Made by a program: the position numbers and the translations under genes. Below, piece by piece: positions 44,620 to 53,600 of a stretch of DNA of 64,000 bases. The stretch's first letter is position 1. The number at the start of each line of letters is the position of its first letter. The stretch spans positions 9,083,001 through 9,147,000 of the forward strand of contig NZ_CP109485.1 in assembly GCF_035918235.1 (NCBI RefSeq), read 5' to 3'. The notes beneath the pieces are model-generated. The model saw nothing but the letters and a program-made list of their open reading frames with translations. It did no database searches and was not told the DNA's origin. The DNA is from Streptomyces sp. NBC_01445 (GTDB taxonomy: Bacteria; Actinomycetota; Actinomycetes; Streptomycetales; Streptomycetaceae).

Positions 44620-46086
44620 TCAGGGAAACCGCAAAGGCTCTCCGTAACTGGGCCGGGGGGAAGGCTGAAGCCCTGCGTCACGGGCTCGCTGAGACGTCCA
44701 TGCCGCCCACAGCAGGATGGCCGAGATCCCCAGGACGGCGCCGACCACATCCGGGACGGTGGGCCCCCGGCCCGACGGAAACACCATGAGAACCACAACG
44801 ACGACCACTATCTTGATCCGGGTGTCCGCCAGCGGGCGCCATGCGACGGTGGCCAGGGGCACCACACCCCACAGCAGGTACCAGCCTTGCACGGCTGGAG
44901 CACACACCACCAAAGCCAACAATCCCAGGGCCGCGGCGCGTTCGGCGCCGAGGCGAGGAGCGCGCGCCAGGAAGTACAAGGCGCCGCAGCCCCCTGCCAA
45001 GGTGCCGAGCGTACGCATCACTGTCACCGGGTCAGGCGTGGTGTCCCAGCCGGCTTCGGTCCCGATCCACCTCAGCAGCCGCCCGACGTCCGTGGCCACC
45101 GACATCGGCGTGTACGAGTGGGCCGGCGTGCGGATCGTATGGAGCCAACCCCAGCCCAGCCCGCTGAGCGTCACCGTCAGCACCAGCGTCCCGACGGCCA
45201 CGAGGAGGATCCCCGCCGCGCGGCCCAAGCGTCGCCACCGGCCCGTCTGACCGGCGACTGCCACCAGGGCGGCGCACCCCAACGCGACCGCGGCCGGGGC
45301 CTTCACCAACGCGGCGCACGTGAGCGCGACTACACCCAGAACCCATCGTCCCGACCGGCACGCCACAAGACCGGTCATCATCAGGCCGAGCATCAGTGCC
45401 TCGTTGTGCGCCCCGCCCACCAGGTGGGCCAGCACCAGCGGATTCAACGACGCCGCCCACCAGGCGCCTGAGCCGTCGCCGCCCGACCGGGTCGCGAGCC
45501 ACTGAACCGACCAGGCCAGCAGGGCGAGCCCGGCGAGCGCGGCCACCCGATGGAGCACGACAGCGGCGACCACATGGTGTTCGCCGGTCACGAAGACCAC
45601 GGCCCGACTCACCAGAACGGACAGGGGGCCGTACGGAGCCGGCGCGTCCCGCCACACTTCGGGGACATTTGCAGCGAGATGCCCGCCGAGTGCCGAGGGC
45701 CCGACTTCGTACACGTTCCAGGAGCGCCCGGCCAGTGCGCCCTGAGCCACGTAGCTGTAGATGTCCATGCTGAACAGCGCCGGCGCCGGGAGCAGGGGCA
45801 GCGCCCAGCCGCCCAGCGTGAGCCACTGGCGCCGTCTGCTCATCACCGCGCCGGCCCGCAGCAGCGTGCCCAACTGCCACCAGGACCAGAGCAGCAGACT
45901 GAGTCCCGCATACGCCGCCGTCGCACCGATCAGCGCGAGGGCGGGTCCCGGGGCTCCCCAAATCCCGTTCGGCACGCCGCGCGGCAGAGCGCCGGCGCCC
46001 CAGGCACCGCATGAGAGCAACGCAGAACCCCACATGCCACGCTGTGCCCAGACCCGAATACCGCTATCCGCCGCTCTCATTCGCAC
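44620..46086 (-). CDS. MptB-like polyprenol-phosphomannose alpha-1,6-mannosyltransferase
   Basis: 488 aa with about eleven to thirteen hydrophobic segments, a GT-C integral membrane glycosyltransferase. The loop acid motif appears as ALFSMDIYSYVAQG, and VYEVGPSALGG and APYGPLSVLVSRAVV match the actinobacterial MptA/MptB group that extends mannan cores using polyprenyl-phosphomannose. Start is either GTG at 46086 or ATG two codons later; neither has a strong ribosome site. In streptomycetes its product is not well defined. Confidence 0.8.
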   Translation of the reverse strand: MRMRAADSGIRVWAQRGMWGSALLSCGAWGAGALPRGVPNGIWGAPGPALALIGATAAYAGLSLLLWSWWQLGTLLRAGAVMSRRRQWLTLGGWALPLLPAPALFSMDIYSYVAQGALAGRSWNVYEVGPSALGGHLAANVPEVWRDAPAPYGPLSVLVSRAVVFVTGEHHVVAAVVLHRVAALAGLALLAWSVQWLATRSGGDGSGAWWAASLNPLVLAHLVGGAHNEALMLGLMMTGLVACRSGRWVLGVVALTCAALVKAPAAVALGCAALVAVAGQTGRWRRLGRAAGILLVAVGTLVLTVTLSGLGWGWLHTIRTPAHSYTPMSVATDVGRLLRWIGTEAGWDTTPDPVTVMRTLGTLAGGCGALYFLARAPRLGAERAAALGLLALVVCAPAVQGWYLLWGVVPLATVAWRPLADTRIKIVVVVVVLMVFPSGRGPTVPDVVGAVLGISAILLWAAWTSQRARDAGLQPSPRPSYGEPLRFP

Positions 46087-46311
46087 GAAGGTAGAGCGCT
46101 TTCCGGATCACCGCACCAGCTCTGCCCCAATGAACGGCAAACGCCGGATGTCACCTGTGTCCGCGGCCGGGATGGGTCCATGGTCACAGCTTGGATCACG
46201 CGCCGCTGCCGAGTCCACAGGCGTGCCCACGATGTGGACATGCGGAGGGGTGAATTCCGGCCGGTGCATACGATCCGACGGTACGTCCTCGCACCACACC
46301 GGAAGGCGCTC

Positions 46312-47796
46312 GTGAGTTCCACCTCCCCCCTGTCCACCAGCACATCTCCGGTGACGCCGTCGGGCACGGTACTGATCCGCTCCGCGGCCGACGTCTCCGA
46401 TCTCGTCAACTCGGGCACGGCGCGGGGCCGGCACGCCAAGATGATCGTGATCATCGCGCTCGGCGGCATCTTCCTCGACGCGTACGACCTGAGTTCCCTG
46501 GCCTACGGGCTGCCCGACATCACCCGGCAGTTCGGCCTCAGCCCCACCATGGCCGGCACGGTCACCGCCTCGATCAGCGTCGGTTCGCTCCTCGGCGCCC
46601 TCGTCGGCGGCTGGCTCGTCGACCGGATCGGCCGCTACCGCGTCTTCATGGCCAACATGCTCTTCTTCGTCGCCACCGCGCTGGTGTGCGCGGTCGCGCA
46701 GGACGTGTGGACGCTGATCGCCGCGCGCTTCGTGATGGGCATCGGCGTCGGCATGGACATCCCGGTCGCGATCGCGTTCCTCGCCGAGTTCTCCCGGCTG
46801 CACGGCAAGGGCAGCAAGGGCTCTCGCACGGCCGCCTGGTCACCCGCCTGGTACACCGCGACCAGCGGCTGCTACCTCGTGATCATGCTGCTGTACTTCG
46901 TCCTGCCGGACGCCCAGTTGGGCTGGCTGTGGCGGTTCACCGTCGGCTTCGGCGTGGTTCCCGCGCTGCTGGTACTGCTCCTGCGCCGGCGCTACATGAA
47001 CGAGTCCCCGACCTGGGCCGCCGACCAGGGCGACCTGGAAGGCGCGGCGAAGATCCTGCGGCAGTCGTACGGCGTGGACGCGCGCGTCGCCGACGACGCG
47101 CCCAAGACGGCGCCCCGCGCGCCCCGCACCGGCCTCGGCGCGTACGCGCGGCTCTTCGCCCCGCCGTACCGCACGCGCACGATCCAGTCGGTGGCGGTCG
47201 GTCTTGCGGAGACCTTCGGCTACAACGCGGTCGCGTTCGGACTGCCGATCATCATCGCCACGCTGATGACCCAGGGCCCGCTCACCACGATCGCGTCCTC
47301 CTTCGCCCTGAACCTCGTCTTCGCCCTGACCGGCGGGCTGCTCGGCATCCGCTGGGCGTCGACCCGCGGCGCCTGGCCGATGATGACGCTGGGCTTCGCG
47401 ATCCAGTTCGTCGCCATCACGGTGCTCGGCCTCATCGGGGATCCGTCCGGGACGGCCGTCGTGACGGCGGGCATCCTGATGCTCGGCGCGTTCATGTTCG
47501 CGCAGGGCTTCGGCCCCGGCGCACACATCATGAGTTACGCCTCGCTGGGCTTCCCGACGTCGATGCGCGGCGTCAGCATCGGCTTCAACCAGGCCGTGCT
47601 GCGCCTGGGTTCGACCTTGACCCTCTTCTTCTTCCCCATCCTCAGCACCGGCCTCGGCACCCACGTCTACTGGGTCATCCTCGCCGCCCCCGTCCTCGGC
47701 CTGACGGCCCTGCTGGGGAAGCGCTGGGAGCCGATCGGCTTCGACGCGGACGCGGAGGAACGGAGCCGGTCCGGGCTGACTGCATCCAAGGCCTGA
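46312..47796 (+). CDS. MFS transporter (metabolite:H+ symporter type)
   Basis: 494 aa from a GTG with GGAAGG six bases upstream. Twelve predicted helices; the loop 2-3 signature is GGWLVDRIGRYRVFMAN, and helix 1 region reads GGIFLDAYDLSSLAYGLPDI with the Asp typical of aromatic-acid/sugar-type symporters. A hydrophilic N-terminal extension of about 45 residues precedes helix 1. A terminator hairpin follows directly. Substrate not predictable; no catabolic gene is linked. Confidence 0.88.
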   Translation: MSSTSPLSTSTSPVTPSGTVLIRSAADVSDLVNSGTARGRHAKMIVIIALGGIFLDAYDLSSLAYGLPDITRQFGLSPTMAGTVTASISVGSLLGALVGGWLVDRIGRYRVFMANMLFFVATALVCAVAQDVWTLIAARFVMGIGVGMDIPVAIAFLAEFSRLHGKGSKGSRTAAWSPAWYTATSGCYLVIMLLYFVLPDAQLGWLWRFTVGFGVVPALLVLLLRRRYMNESPTWAADQGDLEGAAKILRQSYGVDARVADDAPKTAPRAPRTGLGAYARLFAPPYRTRTIQSVAVGLAETFGYNAVAFGLPIIIATLMTQGPLTTIASSFALNLVFALTGGLLGIRWASTRGAWPMMTLGFAIQFVAITVLGLIGDPSGTAVVTAGILMLGAFMFAQGFGPGAHIMSYASLGFPTSMRGVSIGFNQAVLRLGSTLTLFFFPILSTGLGTHVYWVILAAPVLGLTALLGKRWEPIGFDADAEERSRSGLTASKA

Positions 47797-47804
47797 AGGA
47801 CCTA

Positions 47805-47849
47805 ACGCCTGTGCCCCGACCGACAACACGTCGGTCGGGGCACAGGCGT
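47805..47849. terminator. Perfect 20-bp terminator hairpin after MFS gene
   Basis: ACGCCTGTGCCCCGACCGAC pairs completely with its complement at 47830-47849 across AACAC. It also serves the convergent hypothetical gene at 47867. Confidence 0.9.
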
Positions 47850-47866
47850 TCAGGTGGCGCGAGTGC

Positions 47867-48214
47867 CTACTGGCCCTCGTCGCACATGCCGTCCTCCAGC
47901 TCGGAGATCGGCCGGTCGCCGGAGGCGACGCAGATCCACTGCGTGGGTTCCTCGGCGTACGCCCAGCTGCGGGGGTCGGTGAGGAGCTCGGTCAGCTCCT
48001 CACCGGTGACCTCCCGGCCCGCGCCGTACGCAGGCCACTCGTCCGACCGGAACACCCTGATGAACCCCAGGGGCTGCCGGCAGGCGATGAGCGTCGGCCC
48101 TCCTCGAAGGAGGCATCGGATTCCCGCCCGGCCGCCGCGCCGTCGACCGGTGCGCCAACCCGCCGTAGCGTTGTACCAAAGCGCCGAGCAGAGATCCTCG
48201 ATCGCACTGGGCAC
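47867..48214 (-). CDS. Hypothetical protein
   Basis: Up to 115 aa. The C-terminal 70 residues (RVFRSDEWPAYGAGREVTGE, LTDPRSWAYAEEPTQWICVA) look like real protein with normal composition and acidic end. The first 40 residues are Arg/Gly-rich and may be untranslated. The start is therefore uncertain, and no family is recognised. It is divergent from the MpaB gene and could be a remnant. Confidence 0.45.
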   Translation of the reverse strand: MPSAIEDLCSALWYNATAGWRTGRRRGGRAGIRCLLRGGPTLIACRQPLGFIRVFRSDEWPAYGAGREVTGEELTELLTDPRSWAYAEEPTQWICVASGDRPISELEDGMCDEGQ

Positions 48215-48240
48215 CGCTGATTCGGGAGAGGGGCGATGGT

Positions 48241-49197
48241 GTGGAGGGCACAGGAGTGGCAGAGGGGCGGGGTGATCCCGGGCTCTTCGGACCCGGGTCG
48301 GTCACCTGGCAGGTGCACGCGGATCCGATGATGTGGGTCGCCGGTGTGCGTGCGCTCTACTTTCAGGCGCTCCTGCCGCGTGCCGTGCGGGGCGTCATGC
48401 AGAACTCGGACTTCCGGAAGGATGCCTGGGGGCGGCTGATGCGGACGGCCGGGTTCGTCGGTACGACCACGTACGGGACCACTGAGGCCGCCGAGCGTGC
48501 CGGTGCCCGCGTGCGGAAGATCCACAGTCATCTCAAGGTCACCGACCCCGGCACCGGTGAGCGGTACGGCGTCGATGAGCCGGAGCTGCTCCTGTGGGTG
48601 CACTGCGCCGAGATCGACTCCTACCTCCACGTCGCGCGCCGCTCCGGGTTCCGGCTCACCGACGCGCAGGCCGACCAGTACATCTCCGAACACCGCACCA
48701 GCGCCCGGCTGGTGGGCCTCGACCCCGCCGACGTGCCCGGCGACCGGACCCAACTCGCCGCGTACTTCGAGAAGATGAGGCCCCTGCTCGCCGCCGGTCC
48801 GGAGGCCCAGGATGTCGACGACTTCCTGCGCAGACCGCCCGTCCACCCGCTGCTGATCCCGGCGCGCGCGACGCTCTGGAGGCGCGTGTCGCATCTGGCG
48901 TACGCCTCTCTGCCGCCGTACGCCCACGAGTTGTACGGCAGGCAGGCCCCGGCACCGGCCGCCGTGACCCGAGGGCTGCGGTTCACCGGCGCCGTCCTGC
49001 GCTGCGTTCCCGCACGTGTGCGCTGGCAGCTCCCGCCGAAACACATCCTGCGCGCCATGTCACGACTCGGCCCCGGCAGCCGCCCGGCACCGTACAAAAT
49101 CGGGAGTCGGACGGCCATACTGGACAGGCCGGGGAGGGCGCAGCGAGGCGACGGGGGCGACAGCGCGAGATGCCGGAGTCGGGGGAGACCAGGCTGA
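48241..49197 (+). CDS. Oxygenase MpaB family protein (DUF2236)
   Basis: 318 aa, GTG start near GGAGAGGGG. DUF2236 features are clear: WQVHADPMMWVAGVRALYFQ near the N-terminus, LLLWVHCAEIDSYLHVARRS in the middle (His residues that bind b-type haem in characterised relatives) and YVSEH-like QYISEHRTSARLVGL. Relatives include the latex-clearing protein Lcp and MpaB, haem oxygenases cleaving isoprenoid double bonds. The 3' end overlaps the kinase gene by 28 bp, implying coupled translation. Endogenous substrate unknown. Confidence 0.85.
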   Translation: MEGTGVAEGRGDPGLFGPGSVTWQVHADPMMWVAGVRALYFQALLPRAVRGVMQNSDFRKDAWGRLMRTAGFVGTTTYGTTEAAERAGARVRKIHSHLKVTDPGTGERYGVDEPELLLWVHCAEIDSYLHVARRSGFRLTDAQADQYISEHRTSARLVGLDPADVPGDRTQLAAYFEKMRPLLAAGPEAQDVDDFLRRPPVHPLLIPARATLWRRVSHLAYASLPPYAHELYGRQAPAPAAVTRGLRFTGAVLRCVPARVRWQLPPKHILRAMSRLGPGSRPAPYKIGSRTAILDRPGRAQRGDGGDSARCRSRGRPG

Positions 49198-51428
49198 TCC
49201 AGGGCCGGTACCGGCTGCTCGATCTCATCGGGCGGGGCGGTATGGGCGAAGTGTGGCGCGCCAGGGACGAGTCGCTCGGGCGCAGAGTCGCGGTCAAGTG
49301 CCTCAAGCCGATGGGGCCGCAGCACGACCAGTCCTTCACCCGGGTCCTGCGGGAGCGCTTCCGCAGGGAGGCCCGGGTGGCGGCCGCCCTCCAGCATCGC
49401 GGGGTGACCGTCGTCCACGACTTCGGCGAGCACGAAGGCGTGCTGTACCTCGTGATGGAGCTTCTGGAGGGCAAGAACCTCAGCCAGCTCCTGGAGGACA
49501 ACAAGCAGCACCCGTTACCCGTCGCCGACATCGTCGAGATCGCCGGCCAGGTCTCGGCCGCCCTCGCCTACACGCATGAACAGGGCATCGTCCACCGTGA
49601 CTTGAAGCCCGCGAACATCATGCGGCTCGCCGACGGCACGGTGAAGATCTGCGACTTCGGCATCGCGCGCCTCGGCCACGACGTCGGCTTCACCTCACGC
49701 CTCACCGGCACCGGCATCGCGATGGGCACCCCGCACTACATGTCGCCCGAGCAGATCGGCGGCGACCATGTCGACCAGCGCAGCGACCTGTACTCGTTCG
49801 GCTGTGTGCTCTACGAGATCGCGACCGGGGCGCCGCCGTTCGACCTGGAGGACGCCTGGGCCGTCCTCGTCGGGCACCGCGACACCGTGCCCGAACCGCC
49901 CCGCACGCACCGGGCCGAGCTCCCCGGCTTCCTGGACCGGATCATCGTCGACCTCCTCGCGAAGGACCCGGACGAACGGCCGCGGGACGCCCGCGAACTG
50001 GCCCGGCGGATCGGTGACGGCCGTTCCCCGTCCGGACATGTGCCGACGGTGGCCACCGTCCCGGTACGGCAGACGGCGGTCGAGCCGCAGCGGCCGGTGT
50101 CCCGTGAACCGCGGTTGCCGTCCTGGACGCGCGGCATGACGACGGGCCACAAGGCGGCCGGGCCGCCCCTGCTGCGCGGCACGCCGCCCGACGCGGCCGC
50201 GGGGCTGGCCGGGGAGTGGATCGCGCGCCCCGAGTCGCGGCGCGGGGAGCAGCCCGTGCGCACGGAACGCCCCACGCCGGCACCGGAGCTGGTCGCCCAT
50301 CTCGCCGCCCGGCACAACGCGGGCCTGAGCCTCGGCCGGCTCGGGCGCTGGGAGGAGGCCGGCGAGGTCCACCGCGCCGTAGCGGCGGAGCGCGAGCACG
50401 CCCTCGGCCCCGACCACCCCGAGACGCTCGCCAGCCGCTACGAGGTCGCCTTCACGCTCAGCCGCACCGGCCGCCCCGCCGACGCCCTGCGCGAGTACCG
50501 CCGCGTCACCGAGGGGTGCGAGCGGGTCCTCGGCCCCGAGCACCCCGAAACGCTCGGCGCCCGGCAGGAAATGGCCTACGTCCTGGGCCAGTTGGGGCGC
50601 CACTTCGACGCGCACCAGGTGTACACATCGGTGCTCGCGGCGCGTGAGCGGGCCATGGGCCCCGACCATCCGGACACCCTGCGCTGCCGCCACAACCTCG
50701 CGTACAACCTCAGCCGGCTCGGGCGGCTCGAGGACTCGTACCGCATGGCGCGCGAGGTCGCCTCGGCGCGCGCCCGCGTCCTCGGCGCCAGCCATCCGGA
50801 CACGCTCGTCTCGCGCTACGAAGTCGCTTACGCACTGGGTCAGTTGGGACGCTGGACCGAGGCCCTGCGCACCTACCACGAGGTGGCGCAGGCCCGCGGA
50901 CAGGCGCTCGGCCCCGACCATCCGGACACCCTCGCCGCGCGCTACGAGGTCGGCATCAGCCTCGGCCGGCTCGGCCGCAGCGCCGAGGCCCTCGGCCTCT
51001 ACCGCGACCTCATCGACGACCGTACGCGCGTCAGCGGCCCGGCCCACCCCGAGACCCTGCGCACCCGCCACGGCCTCGGCGTCAACCTCGGGCGGATGGG
51101 CCGCTGGGAGGAAGCGCTCGCCGAGGCCCGCGACGTCTGCGCGATCCGCGCCCGGGTCCTCGGAGCCGATCACCCGGACACGCTGGTCAGCCGACGCGAG
51201 GTGGCCGTCGGACTCGGCTGGCTCGGCAGGTGGTCCGACGCGCTCGCCGAGTACCGCCAGGTCGCCGCGGCCCGCGAACAGGTCCTCGGCGCCGACCACC
51301 CCGACACCCTCGCCAGCCGCAACGACGAGGCACACTGCCTGGAACAACTCGGCCGCGGCACGGAGGCAGTCGAGGTGTACCGCCGAGTGGCTGCGCTGCG
51401 CCAGCAGCGGGCGTCGGGGGGACACTGA
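49170..51428 (+). CDS. Ser/Thr protein kinase with C-terminal TPR array
   Basis: 752 aa from the ATG giving MPESGETR. Kinase domain about 10-275: GRGGMGEVWRA glycine loop, catalytic Lys43 in VAVKCL, VHRDLKPANIM with Asp144, DFGIAR, and GTPHYMSPEQ activation segment. A Pro/Arg-rich linker follows to about 365, then nine kinesin-light-chain-like TPR units of 42 residues, each with an LGRLGRW-type helix end and a GPDHPETL/GADHPDTL turn. No transmembrane helix or PASTA domain is present, so it is cytoplasmic, unlike PknB. The TPRs probably recruit a partner. It overlaps the MpaB oxygenase gene upstream. Confidence 0.93.
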   Translation: MPESGETRLIQGRYRLLDLIGRGGMGEVWRARDESLGRRVAVKCLKPMGPQHDQSFTRVLRERFRREARVAAALQHRGVTVVHDFGEHEGVLYLVMELLEGKNLSQLLEDNKQHPLPVADIVEIAGQVSAALAYTHEQGIVHRDLKPANIMRLADGTVKICDFGIARLGHDVGFTSRLTGTGIAMGTPHYMSPEQIGGDHVDQRSDLYSFGCVLYEIATGAPPFDLEDAWAVLVGHRDTVPEPPRTHRAELPGFLDRIIVDLLAKDPDERPRDARELARRIGDGRSPSGHVPTVATVPVRQTAVEPQRPVSREPRLPSWTRGMTTGHKAAGPPLLRGTPPDAAAGLAGEWIARPESRRGEQPVRTERPTPAPELVAHLAARHNAGLSLGRLGRWEEAGEVHRAVAAEREHALGPDHPETLASRYEVAFTLSRTGRPADALREYRRVTEGCERVLGPEHPETLGARQEMAYVLGQLGRHFDAHQVYTSVLAARERAMGPDHPDTLRCRHNLAYNLSRLGRLEDSYRMAREVASARARVLGASHPDTLVSRYEVAYALGQLGRWTEALRTYHEVAQARGQALGPDHPDTLAARYEVGISLGRLGRSAEALGLYRDLIDDRTRVSGPAHPETLRTRHGLGVNLGRMGRWEEALAEARDVCAIRARVLGADHPDTLVSRREVAVGLGWLGRWSDALAEYRQVAAAREQVLGADHPDTLASRNDEAHCLEQLGRGTEAVEVYRRVAALRQQRASGGH

Positions 51429-51870
51429 GGGGCTGGGTGGGGTCGGCTGTGGGGGGGGTGTCTGCCCGGGAGTGGGGCCTGCGGTGGCCTGCCTCGGGTT
51501 GCCTGCCAGCGGTCGTCTGCCGGGTTCGCGACACTGAAGGGCTGGGTGGGGTCGGCTGTGTGGGGGCGTCTGCCTGCGCGTGAGGCCTGCGATGGCCTGC
51601 CTCGGGTCGTCTGCCTGCGGTCGTCCGCCTGGGGTCGGCTCCCCGTGATCATCTGCCCGTGAGGGACGCCCGAGGGTCTGCCTGGGGTCGGCTCCCCCGT
51701 GAGTGACGTCCGGGCTCCTCTGCCTGCGGTCGGCCTCCCGCGGCCGCGGGCCTGCAGCGCCTGCCCGCGATCGTCCGCCTGGGGCGGGTTGCCTGCGGAC
51801 GCCTGCCCACGCGCGCCCGCCCGTACTCCTCCGCTTCGCGATCCGCCGAGCCAGGGTCTGGCCCGGCATG
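51421..51870. repeat. Degenerate GC-rich minisatellite between kinase and FAD enzyme
   Basis: The block starting GACACTGAGGGGCTGGGTGG at 51421, including the kinase stop codon, recurs at 51530 with period about 109. A CTGCCTGGGGTCGGCTCCCC unit recurs at about 51626 and 51678. Many shorter GCCTGC and GGTCGTC units fill the rest to about 51800. It holds no credible ORF. Such arrays arise by slippage or recombination. Confidence 0.75.
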
Positions 51871-51893
51871 ATCGGCTCGTGTTACCAAGAGGG

Positions 51894-53444
51894 ATGCCAG
51901 CACACGAGCGCTACGACGTCGTCATCGTCGGCGGAGGTCACAACGGCCTCGTCGCCGCCGCCTACCTCGCCCGGGCCGGACGTTCCGTCCTGGTTCTCGA
52001 GCGGCTCGGCGCCACCGGCGGTGCCGCCGTGTCGACGCGGCCCTTCGCCGGGGTCGACGCGCGCCTGTCGCGGTACTCGTACCTGGTCAGCCTGCTGCCC
52101 CACAAGATCGTCGACGATCTCGGGCTCGACTTCGCCGTGCGCGGCCGCACCGTGTCCTCGTACACGCCGACCGAGCGCGACGGGCGGGCGACCGGGCTGC
52201 TCGTCGGCGGCGGTGAGGAGCGCACCCGCGCCTCCTTCGAGCGCCTCACCGGCGGCGGGCGCGAGTACGCGGCCTGGACCGACTTCTACGAGACGACCCG
52301 CCGCGTCGCCGAGCGGGTCTTCCCCACGCTCACCGAGCCGCTGCCGGCCAGGGACGTGCTCCGGCAGCGCGTCGACGACGAGGCCGCCTGGCGGATGCTC
52401 TTCGAGGAGCCGATCGGCGCCGCTGTCGAGGAGCGCTTCAGCGACGACCTGGTGCGTGGCGTGGTCCTCACCGATGCCCTCATCGGTACGTTCGCCGACG
52501 CCCACGACGCGTCCCTCCAGCAGAACCGCTGTTTCCTCTACCACGTGATCGGCAACGGCACCGGAGACTGGGACGTGCCCGTCGGCGGCATGGGCGCCCT
52601 CACCGACGCCCTCGCCAACGCCGCCCGCGCGGCCGGCGCCGAGCTCGTCACCGGGCACGAGGTGACCCGCGTCGAGACCGACGGGCGGCACGCCGAGGTG
52701 ACGTACGAGTCGGAGCGCGGCGCGGGCCGCGTCGGAGCCGGGCACGTGCTCGTCAACGCGTCTCCGCAGGCCCTCGCCGCCCTCGTCGGCGACGAGCCGC
52801 CCGCCCCGGCCGAGGGTGCGCAGCTCAAGGTCAACATGCTCCTGACCCGGCTGCCGAAGCTGCGCGACACGTCCGTCGACCCGCGCGAGGCATTCGCCGG
52901 AACGTTCCATATCGCCGAGGGCTACGAGCAGTTGGCGACCGCGTACGGCCAGGCGGCGGCCGGTTCACTGCCCGCGGCGCCCCCGTCGGAGATCTACTGC
53001 CACTCGCTGACCGACCCGAGCATCCTCGCCCCGGACCTCGTCGCGCGCGGCTACCAGACCCTCACCCTGTTCGGCCTGCACACCCCCGCCCGGCTCTTCG
53101 CGGGCGACAACGACGCCGCCCGCGCCGAGCTCCTGAAAGCCACCCTCGCCCAGCTCGACGCGCAGCTCGCCGAGCCGATCGAGGACTGCCTCGCCCTGGA
53201 CGCCGACGGCCGGCCGTGCATCGAGGCGAAGACCCCGCTCGACCTGGAGCGGGACCTGCGCCTGCCGGGCGGCAACATCTTCCACCGCGACCTGTCCTTC
53301 CCTTACTCCCAGGAAGGGACGGGTCGTTGGGGCGTCGAGACTGCCCACGCCAACGTCCTGCTGTGCGGCGCGGGCGCCGTGCGCGGCGGCGGGGTCAGCG
53401 GGATCCCCGGGCACAACGCGGCGATGGCGGTCCTCGGGAATTGA
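51894..53444 (+). CDS. FAD-dependent oxidoreductase, phytoene-desaturase-like
   Basis: 516 aa. Dinucleotide motif DVVIVGGGHNGLVAAAYLAR then VLVLERLGATGGAA at the N-terminus; the C-terminal FAD block reads LLCGAGAVRGGGVSGIPGHN. This is the CrtI/amine-oxidase fold, closest in style to pyridine-nucleotide-disulfide/phytoene-dehydrogenase-related proteins of actinomycetes. No carotenoid gene adjoins. The ATG at 51894 has its purine run too close (AGAGGG directly before it); GTG at 51879 is an alternative, perhaps leaderless start. The TnpB element lies immediately after its stop. Confidence 0.85.
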   Translation: MPAHERYDVVIVGGGHNGLVAAAYLARAGRSVLVLERLGATGGAAVSTRPFAGVDARLSRYSYLVSLLPHKIVDDLGLDFAVRGRTVSSYTPTERDGRATGLLVGGGEERTRASFERLTGGGREYAAWTDFYETTRRVAERVFPTLTEPLPARDVLRQRVDDEAAWRMLFEEPIGAAVEERFSDDLVRGVVLTDALIGTFADAHDASLQQNRCFLYHVIGNGTGDWDVPVGGMGALTDALANAARAAGAELVTGHEVTRVETDGRHAEVTYESERGAGRVGAGHVLVNASPQALAALVGDEPPAPAEGAQLKVNMLLTRLPKLRDTSVDPREAFAGTFHIAEGYEQLATAYGQAAAGSLPAAPPSEIYCHSLTDPSILAPDLVARGYQTLTLFGLHTPARLFAGDNDAARAELLKATLAQLDAQLAEPIEDCLALDADGRPCIEAKTPLDLERDLRLPGGNIFHRDLSFPYSQEGTGRWGVETAHANVLLCGAGAVRGGGVSGIPGHNAAMAVLGN

Positions 53445-53449
53445 CGTCC

Positions 53450-53600
53450 TCCCCCCGCTGAAGCAGGGGGATTTCTAGCTCACTTTGCCTGGCACCTAGC
53501 AGGTGGCAGGGCTTACAAGATCAGCACTAGCCGGGTTGAGACCAGCCCGGACGAGCATCACGCGGGCGGAGTTCTTGTCCCTGGGGGACACGGTTCCGCA
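53450..53600 (-). ncRNA. Predicted omega (right-end) RNA of the TnpB element
   Basis: In IS605-group elements the guide RNA is transcribed through the 3' end of tnpB into the right end. Here the last 100 bases of tnpB and the hairpin at 53452-53470 are in that position. The guide would be specified by sequence just past about 53450, that is, the 3' end of the FAD-enzyme gene. Prediction by family knowledge only. Confidence 0.3.

Noticed and set aside
46213..46239. GTCCAC-N15-GTGGAC upstream of the MFS gene as an operator
   Set aside because: Short arms and long spacer; may be chance in this composition.
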